47,215 bases of DNA from Clostridiales bacterium (lineage in GTDB: Bacteria > Bacillota > Clostridia > Oscillospirales > Oscillospiraceae), in assembly GCA_022785125.1 (NCBI GenBank), contig JALFRA010000025.1, positions 1-47,215 on the forward strand, in the 5' to 3' direction. Made by a program: the position numbers and the translations under genes. How positions within the stretch are numbered: position 1 is the first letter of the stretch; the number at the start of each line of letters is the position of its first letter. The notes beneath the pieces were generated by a model. That model worked only from the letters and a program-made list of their open reading frames with translations, ran no database searches and was not told the DNA's origin. Shown piece after piece: positions 42,045-47,215 of this stretch.

Positions 42045-42980
42045 TTGACGAACCGTTTTCCACCCGAGGGGCGGCTGCTCCACACCCCGGAAAATCAGGC
42101 TGCCTGCGTCGACGCCCAAGGGCTCAGGCAGGCCATGGAGTCGGAGGCGGTGCTGGAGGGGACCGCCCTGCTGTGTACGCCGGAGCACGATCTCGTCGTG
42201 GCCGTAGGCCCCTATCGGGGGCTCATCCCCCGAACAGAGGCCGCCCTGGGCATTGCCGAGGGGGTCACCCGGGACATTGCCATCCTCTCCAGAGTTGGCA
42301 AGCCGGTTTGCTTTACAGTCACTTCCATGGAGGAATCCGACGGGGAGCCCCGCCCCCTGCTCTCCCGGCGGCGGGCCCAGCAGAAGGCACTGTCCTACCT
42401 GCTGGAGCACTGGAAGTCCGGTCAGGTCATTTCCGCCCGGGTCACCCATCTGGAACCCTTCGGCGCCTTTGTGGACATAGGCTGCGGGATACCCTCCCTC
42501 ATCGGGGTGGAAAACATCTCGGTGTCCCGCATCCCCCACCCCGCCGTCCGCTTCCGGGTGGGGCAGGACATTTTGGCGGCGGTGCTGGACCTGGACCCGG
42601 CCCTGGGCCGGATCTACCTGACCCACAAGGAGCTGCTGGGTACCTGGGCGGAGAACGCCGCCCCCTTCCAGCCGGGCATGACGGTGCCTGGGGTGGTGCG
42701 CGGGGTCAAGGACTATGGCGTGTTCGTGGAGTTGACCCCCAACCTGTCCGGGCTGGCGGAGCAGGACTGCCGCCTCACCGAGGGCGCCCGGGTGTCGGTG
42801 TACATCAAGGCCATTCTGCCCGAGCGGATGAAGATCAAGCTGCTGGCCATTGAGCCCCTGCCTCCTTTGGGAGATCTCCAGCCCCTCCACTATTTCATTC
42901 GGGAGGGGCGGCTGGACCACTGGAAATATGCGCCCCCCGGCTGTGTGAAGGTGGGTGCGGAGACCATCTTTGCCGACTGA
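42045..42980 (+). CDS. S1 RNA-binding domain protein
   Basis: Cytosolic RNA-binding protein of about 311 residues. An unrecognised N-terminal region (about 1-120) is followed by two S1 OB-folds: GQVISARVTHLEPFGAFVDI (from about 130) and GMTVPGVVRGVKDYGVFVEL (from about 215). It resembles the short S1-like proteins of Clostridia, not full-length ribosomal S1. No ATG fits: the predicted start is TTG 42045, with AAAGGA about 10 nt upstream. It is divergent from DUF951-hisC and ends at a strong terminator. Confidence 0.8.
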   Translation: MTNRFPPEGRLLHTPENQAACVDAQGLRQAMESEAVLEGTALLCTPEHDLVVAVGPYRGLIPRTEAALGIAEGVTRDIAILSRVGKPVCFTVTSMEESDGEPRPLLSRRRAQQKALSYLLEHWKSGQVISARVTHLEPFGAFVDIGCGIPSLIGVENISVSRIPHPAVRFRVGQDILAAVLDLDPALGRIYLTHKELLGTWAENAAPFQPGMTVPGVVRGVKDYGVFVELTPNLSGLAEQDCRLTEGARVSVYIKAILPERMKIKLLAIEPLPPLGDLQPLHYFIREGRLDHWKYAPPGCVKVGAETIFAD

Positions 42981-42983
42981 GCA

Positions 42984-43016
42984 AGCCCCCGGACAGCTTT
43001 TGCTGTCCGGGGGTTT
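42984..43016 (+). terminator. Terminator after the S1 gene
   Basis: CCCCCGGACAGC-TTTT-GCTGTCCGGGGG followed by TTTCTGTT. Confidence 0.85.
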
Positions 43017-43127
43017 CTGTTATTGCCCATCCCTCATTGGGTATGATAAAATCGTAAGAAACACGAAAGGTTTCCTCCCCGACTTTGAAAGAAACCTCTG
43101 CTATGCTGTACCCATGGAGGGATCAAT

Positions 43128-43826
43128 ATGAATGAAGCCATTCTTGTGGTGGACGACGACGCCGAGATCGTCCGCGCCATCGCGATTTTGCTGGAAAAAG
43201 AGGGCTACCGGGTGCTGAAGGCCTATAATGGCCTCCAGGCCCTGGATCTGGCTATGGACCCGTCTCTGCGGCTCATCCTGATGGACGTGATGATGCCCAA
43301 GCTGGACGGGTTGTCCGCCGTGCTCAAGATCCGGGAGCAGCGCAACCTGCCCATTCTCATCCTCAGCGCCAAGGGAGAGGACACTGACAAGATCCTGGGC
43401 CTGTCCATGGGGGCGGACGATTATATTGCCAAGCCCTTCCACCCCCAAGAGCTGGTGGCCCGGGTACGCAGCCACCTGCGGCGGTACACCCAGCTGGGGG
43501 ATGTGAACGCTCCCAGCCAGAAGGCGGAGCTGGTCACCGGGCGGCTGTGCTACCTGCCCGACCAAAAGACACTGCTGGCCGACGGCGCGCCGGTGCGGCT
43601 CACCGCCACCGAGCTGAAGATCGTGGACCTGCTGATGCGCAACCTGGGCCGGGTGTTCCCCGCCGAAGAGATCTATCGCCGGGTGTGGAATGAGGAGCCC
43701 TATTCTGCGGAAAACACAGTGATGGTGCATATCCGCCGCATTCGGGAAAAAATTGAGCTCAATCCCAAAGAGCCGGAGTATTTAAAGGTGGTGTGGGGCA
43801 TTGGATACAAAATTGAGAAGCATTAA
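43128..43826 (+). CDS. OmpR/PhoB family response regulator
   Basis: DNA-binding regulator of 232 residues. The receiver domain has acidic pocket VVDDDAEIV, phospho-acceptor Asp53 in LILMDVMMPKLDG and Lys in DDYIAKPFHPQELV. The C-terminal winged helix (about 135-232) has LTATELKIVDLLMRNLGRVF and YSAENTVMVHIRRIREKIE. GGAGGGATCAAT precedes ATG. Upstream is an AGGTTTC ... GAAACCT inverted repeat (about 43068-43093) that could be its binding site. It overlaps the kinase by 26 nt. Confidence 0.95.
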   Translation: MNEAILVVDDDAEIVRAIAILLEKEGYRVLKAYNGLQALDLAMDPSLRLILMDVMMPKLDGLSAVLKIREQRNLPILILSAKGEDTDKILGLSMGADDYIAKPFHPQELVARVRSHLRRYTQLGDVNAPSQKAELVTGRLCYLPDQKTLLADGAPVRLTATELKIVDLLMRNLGRVFPAEEIYRRVWNEEPYSAENTVMVHIRRIREKIELNPKEPEYLKVVWGIGYKIEKH

Positions 43827-45846
43827 GCCCGCTCTGGCCTTTCTGGCCCTGGTCTGCGGCATCAATCTGCTCATACTGGCTCTTGCCGCCGGCTATTCAG
43901 CGGTCCACACTCTGGGCTGGCACGGCATCAGCGACGCTTTCCAGTCCGACTATCAGAATACCGCCGACTTTCGGCGCACCATCTCACAGTGGTTTTACAG
44001 CTTTGCCGACCCGTCCTGGCAGGAGCAGTACCAGCTGAGCGACAAAAATCTGCTCTACAAGGTGACCCAGGACGGCAAGACGGTGGCCACCAACGCCGAT
44101 GACCTCTCCCCCGACGCTTTGCCGGAGGGATACAACTTCCTGCTCCATTTCGACGGGAAGACCGTCACCATTCAGAAGGACGGGCAGACGGTGGATTTAT
44201 ACGGGGACGGCTACTATCGGGGGGAAGATCAGTGGAACCTGCCCGGCTACCGCAATATGCCGGTCCCACAGTCCTACGCCGGACTCACCATCACCATGGC
44301 TGCCGCCAAGGAACCGGTGGCCTATATTGCGGACACCGCCGCTTTGACCGGTGATATCATAACCGACAGCGGCCTCTACTCCACCATGGATTATGCTTCC
44401 CGCCTGCAGCTGCCCCTGATCCTGTTCGTGGTGGTCCCGCTGGCGGTTGGAACGGTGCTGCTGCTCTGGTCCATTCTGTGGCACAAACACAAGGTACGGG
44501 CAGACCAGGCCATCGCATGGTTTACCGGGAAGATCTGGCTGGAGGTCAAGCTGGTGCTGCTCATTCCCTTCTTTCTGATGTGCATCGCCGCCTTTTTCTG
44601 CCTGGTGAGCCTGTATGTGACCCGGTACTACAACGTCTTGCTCTATCTGTCGGTGCCGGTGGCCCTGTGGTGGGCCTACCTCTACCTCAACGACCTGCGG
44701 TACAACTTCGGCCGCATCAGCGCCAACAGCCTGTGCGCCCTCCTGGCCCGGCTGTACCGGGGCGGAGAGTTGTCCTGGCCCGCCGGGAAGCGGATGATGC
44801 GTCGCTCTGCCCTCCAGTTCCTGGCGGCGGTGCCCTTTATCCTGGGCTGCATCGTGGTCTTTTTTCTTCTGTTCGGCCCCACCATGTCCCGCCTGCCTAT
44901 TTTCTTTCTTCTGATGCTGCTGGCCCTGGCGGGGCTCTTCCTCATTGCCGCCCAGCTGTGGCTCATGAGCCAGAACCGCCGTACTGCCGCCGACGTGGAC
45001 ACCCTGCTCACCCGTATCCAGGCCGCCGGGACTGGTCAGACCACTGCCGCGCCCCTGCCTCAGGACTCTGACCTGCGGGCCGCGGTGGAGGGGCTGGACC
45101 AGATGGAGGTACGGTTGAAGGACGCCCTGTCCGAGCAGATGAAGAGCGAAAAGCTAAAGCTGGAGCTCATCACCAATGTGTCCCACGATCTCAAGACCCC
45201 CCTCACCTCCATGGTGAGCTACACCGAGCTGCTGCGGCAGGAGGAGGACCTGCCCGACCATGTCCGGGACTATATTCTGGTGCTCTATCAAAAGACTCTG
45301 CGGCTCCAGGCCATGGTGCAGGACGTGTTTGACGTAAGCAAGGCGGCCACCGGCAATCTGCCGGTCACCATACGGCCGCTGGACTTCGCCAAGCTGCTCC
45401 GCCAGACTCTGGCCGACCTGGACGAGGATATTCAGGCCTCCGGCCTTGTGCTCCGCTCCACCCTGCCCGACGAGCCGGTGTGGATCATGGCTGACGGGGA
45501 CCGGCTGTACCGGGTATTCCAGAACCTCATCAGCAACGCCCTAAAATATGCGCTGGACGGCTCCCGGGTCTACCTCACCCTCTCCGTGGAGGGAGACAGG
45601 GCCGCCGCTGTCATTCAGAACACCTCCCGGGAGGAGCTGCCCTACGGTGTGGACTTCACCGAGCGCTTTGTTCGAGGGGACCAGAGCCGCACCGACGGCG
45701 GCAGCGGCCTGGGCCTGTCCATTGCCCGTACCTTTACCGAGGCCTGCGGCGGTTCCTTTGCCATCCGCACTCAGGCCGATCTGTTCACCTCGTCGGTAAC
45801 CTTCCCCCTGACCCAAACCAGACCCCAACCGGAGGTGGCCCCATGA
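43801..45846 (+). CDS. Sensor histidine kinase with multi-span membrane region
   Basis: Partner of the preceding regulator, 681 residues. One N-terminal helix (about 9-35), an extracytoplasmic domain (about 36-200), then about six further hydrophobic helices (about 205-400: LILFVVVPLAVGTVLLLWSI, LVLLIPFFLMCIAAFFCLVS, FILGCIVVFFLLFG and others). The cytosolic kinase has TNVSHDLKTPLTSMVSYTEL with His462 and an ATPase domain with NLISNALKYALDGS and GGSGLGLSIARTF. It starts at TTG 43801 within the regulator gene (alternative TTG 43813). The seven-span layout is unusual for an OmpR partner; the signal is unknown. Confidence 0.93.
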   Translation: MDTKLRSIKPALAFLALVCGINLLILALAAGYSAVHTLGWHGISDAFQSDYQNTADFRRTISQWFYSFADPSWQEQYQLSDKNLLYKVTQDGKTVATNADDLSPDALPEGYNFLLHFDGKTVTIQKDGQTVDLYGDGYYRGEDQWNLPGYRNMPVPQSYAGLTITMAAAKEPVAYIADTAALTGDIITDSGLYSTMDYASRLQLPLILFVVVPLAVGTVLLLWSILWHKHKVRADQAIAWFTGKIWLEVKLVLLIPFFLMCIAAFFCLVSLYVTRYYNVLLYLSVPVALWWAYLYLNDLRYNFGRISANSLCALLARLYRGGELSWPAGKRMMRRSALQFLAAVPFILGCIVVFFLLFGPTMSRLPIFFLLMLLALAGLFLIAAQLWLMSQNRRTAADVDTLLTRIQAAGTGQTTAAPLPQDSDLRAAVEGLDQMEVRLKDALSEQMKSEKLKLELITNVSHDLKTPLTSMVSYTELLRQEEDLPDHVRDYILVLYQKTLRLQAMVQDVFDVSKAATGNLPVTIRPLDFAKLLRQTLADLDEDIQASGLVLRSTLPDEPVWIMADGDRLYRVFQNLISNALKYALDGSRVYLTLSVEGDRAAAVIQNTSREELPYGVDFTERFVRGDQSRTDGGSGLGLSIARTFTEACGGSFAIRTQADLFTSSVTFPLTQTRPQPEVAP

Positions 45847-47003
45847 AACGAGTGACCTTGCTTCTGCTGTCCCTTCTGCTGCTGGCAGGCTGCGCCCCCA
45901 AGGAACCCACCACAGACGCCTCCGCCATCGATCTGGGAGGTGTGGTAGCGGAGTCCCAGCCGGAGGAATTCTCCAATGGCCTGACGCCCCTCTCCGGCGA
46001 ACTGGACCCAGAGGGGCTGGAGGCCTATCTGACGGCGGCCTACGGCCTGGACCGGGAGGACTGGGTGGATGCCGTAGCCGCCTATTCCGAAGGGCTCCAG
46101 GCCTATGAACTGGCGGTGATCCAGCTGGCTGACGGCGTGGACGCCGGGGCTGCGCAGGAGCTGCTGCTGGCCTATCTGGAGGGCCGCCAGGCCGACTTTA
46201 CCGGCTACGCCCCCGACCAGGCCGCCCTGGTGGAGGATGCCCTGCTGCTCCGGCAGGGCCGCTGGCTTCTGCTGGCCATCTGCCCCGATCCCGAGGCCGC
46301 CAAGGACGCCTTCCTGAACTGTTTTGACGGCGGGACCGCCCAGACGGTGGCCCGTCCCTATACGGTGGAGCGGGACAGCCGGGGCTATGTGGTCTTTGAT
46401 CCCCCCAACGAGGAGGAGATGCCCCTCTACGACACCGCACCGGTGGTGGAGGCCTACCGCACCGGGGACACCTCCGCCCTGTCGGAGGAGGACGCCGCCA
46501 TTCTGGAGGTATGCCGGCAGGTGCTGGAAAAGGAGATCGACAACGATATGTCCCCTGCGGAGCAGGAACTGGCGGTCCACGACTGGATCATTGACCACGC
46601 CGCCTATGACGAGACCCATTCCTCCCCCAACCGCAGCCATCCTTATGGCCTGCTGGTGGAGGGGCAGGCCATCTGCATGGGGTACGCCAACACCTTCCAG
46701 CTGTTTATGGACCTGCTGGATATCCCCTGCGTCACGGCGATCGGGGCCTCCAGCAACTCCCGGGAGGACCACGCCTGGAACCTGGTACATCTGGATGGGG
46801 ACTGGTACGCCGTGGACACCACCTGGGACGACCCGCTGGGCGGCTTTGTGGATGTACCCGCCGCCAACGAGTCGGCCCACCATACCTATTTTAATGTGAC
46901 CAGCGATTTTCTCCGGCAGACCGATCACCAATGGGACTACGACGCCGTCCAGGAGGCGGAGGGCACTGACTGGACCTGGCGGCGCCTCCACCGGAACCGC
47001 TGA
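45843..47003 (+). CDS. Lipoprotein with transglutaminase-like domain
   Basis: Membrane-anchored extracytoplasmic protein of 386 residues. Signal peptide MKRVTLLLLSLLLLAGC ends in the lipobox LAGC (lipidated Cys17). An unrecognised region (about 60-210, Glu/Asp rich, DUF4358-like in feel but not claimed) precedes a transglutaminase core with Cys278 (GQAICMGYANTFQLFMDLLD), His310 (SREDHAWNLVHLDGDW) and Asp325 (YAVDTTWDDP). The ATGA overlap with the kinase stop makes it the third gene of the operon. It may process or crosslink wall peptides or serve as a sensor (inference). Confidence 0.9.
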   Translation: MKRVTLLLLSLLLLAGCAPKEPTTDASAIDLGGVVAESQPEEFSNGLTPLSGELDPEGLEAYLTAAYGLDREDWVDAVAAYSEGLQAYELAVIQLADGVDAGAAQELLLAYLEGRQADFTGYAPDQAALVEDALLLRQGRWLLLAICPDPEAAKDAFLNCFDGGTAQTVARPYTVERDSRGYVVFDPPNEEEMPLYDTAPVVEAYRTGDTSALSEEDAAILEVCRQVLEKEIDNDMSPAEQELAVHDWIIDHAAYDETHSSPNRSHPYGLLVEGQAICMGYANTFQLFMDLLDIPCVTAIGASSNSREDHAWNLVHLDGDWYAVDTTWDDPLGGFVDVPAANESAHHTYFNVTSDFLRQTDHQWDYDAVQEAEGTDWTWRRLHRNR

Positions 47004-47020
47004 GCCTACCCGTACATGAA

Positions 47021-47062
47021 CCGAGGGGCTGTTGCAAAAGACTTGCAACAGCCCCTCTTCGG
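47021..47062 (+). terminator. Hairpin after the lipoprotein gene
   Basis: GAGGGGCTGTTGCAA-AAGAC-TTGCAACAGCCCCTC with extra flanking CCGA/TCGG. It sits 18 nt after the stop. A T-run is lacking, so termination strength is uncertain. Confidence 0.6.
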
Positions 47063-47063
47063 A

Positions 47064-47215
47064 TGTTACCAAGGAATGAACACATCCACCAGCGAAGCTG
47101 GTGGTTGTCACTATGCGGGCATAGCCCTTTGTTCCTCGCGGACGCGTGCAACGCGTAATACGATCTGCCAACTGCGTGAGGACTGCTACTTGCCGCCCGT
47201 AAACGGGCTGTTAGA
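47064..47215 (+). other. Structured non-coding segment cut by the right edge
   Basis: After ATGTTAC come nested inverted repeats: AGGAA-TG-AACA (47071-47081) can pair with TGTTCCT (47130-47136), enclosing CCACCAGC-GAA-GCTGGTGG (47086-47104) and CTATG-CGG-GCATAG (47111-47124). Then ACGCGT-GCA-ACGCGT (47142-47156) and GCCCG-TAAA-CGGGC (47195-47208). The layout is like the end of an IS200/IS605-type element or a HEARO-like structured RNA, but I see no transposase in the window and cannot confirm either. Confidence 0.45.

Noticed and set aside
1-47215. CRISPR array
   Set aside because: No set of regularly spaced direct repeats with unique spacers was seen; the repeated pieces are inverted repeats or single duplications.

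Overview
The window looks like chromosomal core sequence from a GC-rich, endospore-forming anaerobic Firmicute, most likely an Oscillospirales gut clostridium of the Flavonifractor/Lawsonibacter kind. This taxon is inferred from gene content and order, not from a search. Pointers are spoIIGA-sigE, a ylxM-ffh-rpsP-khpA-rimM-trmD cluster, an SLH-domain surface protein, a perR-superoxide reductase-rubrerythrin oxygen-defence operon, TTGACA/TATAAT promoters and strong AGGAGG ribosome binding sites. No rRNA, tRNA, CRISPR array, prophage or intact transposase gene was seen.

Layout. 1-4300 (minus): uppP, ftsK/spoIIIE and a GNAT gene, ending in a train of perfect hairpins at the left edge. 4500-12000 (minus): ABC-F ATPase, YdcF-like protein, prfA, two small unknown proteins, a Sua5-type t6A enzyme, coaE, then an M18 aminopeptidase behind repeat element A. 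12050-15600: mtnA (+) converging on ddl-murF (-). 15700-17710: a 5'-truncated MFS pseudogene with an intact promoter, and an SLH protein. 17820-24480 (+): the SRP/ribosome-maturation operon, a GH13 glycosidase, a DegV protein and a GNAT. 24500-26430: the oxygen-defence operon, with a duplicated rubrerythrin 3' end flanking a hairpin-rich insert. 26500-31350 (minus): phosphodiester glycosidase, YgiQ radical SAM protein and a histidine phosphatase-GNAT fusion. 31380-35750 (minus): pyrC-pyrF-zinc ribbon-pyrK-pyrD from one promoter. 35810-38660: a glycine-zipper small protein, a cytidylate kinase-like protein, and a MATE pump with its MarR regulator and paired operators. 38670-40250: spoIIGA-sigE. 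40280-40550: repeat element B. 40650-43000: hisC-DUF951 and an S1-domain protein. 43100-47000 (+): response regulator, sensor kinase and transglutaminase-like lipoprotein. The right edge holds another structured segment, cut off by the window.

The most unusual content is non-coding. Elements A (5935-6205) and B (40280-40550, opposite orientation) are about 270-bp homologues built almost entirely of consecutive hairpins with imperfect terminal inverted repeats. Several stem positions differ between them by paired, compensatory changes, so folding appears to be under selection. Other, unrelated hairpin trains lie at 16-232, 24512-24925 and 47021-47215. Together they suggest a genome with several families of palindrome-rich intergenic elements.
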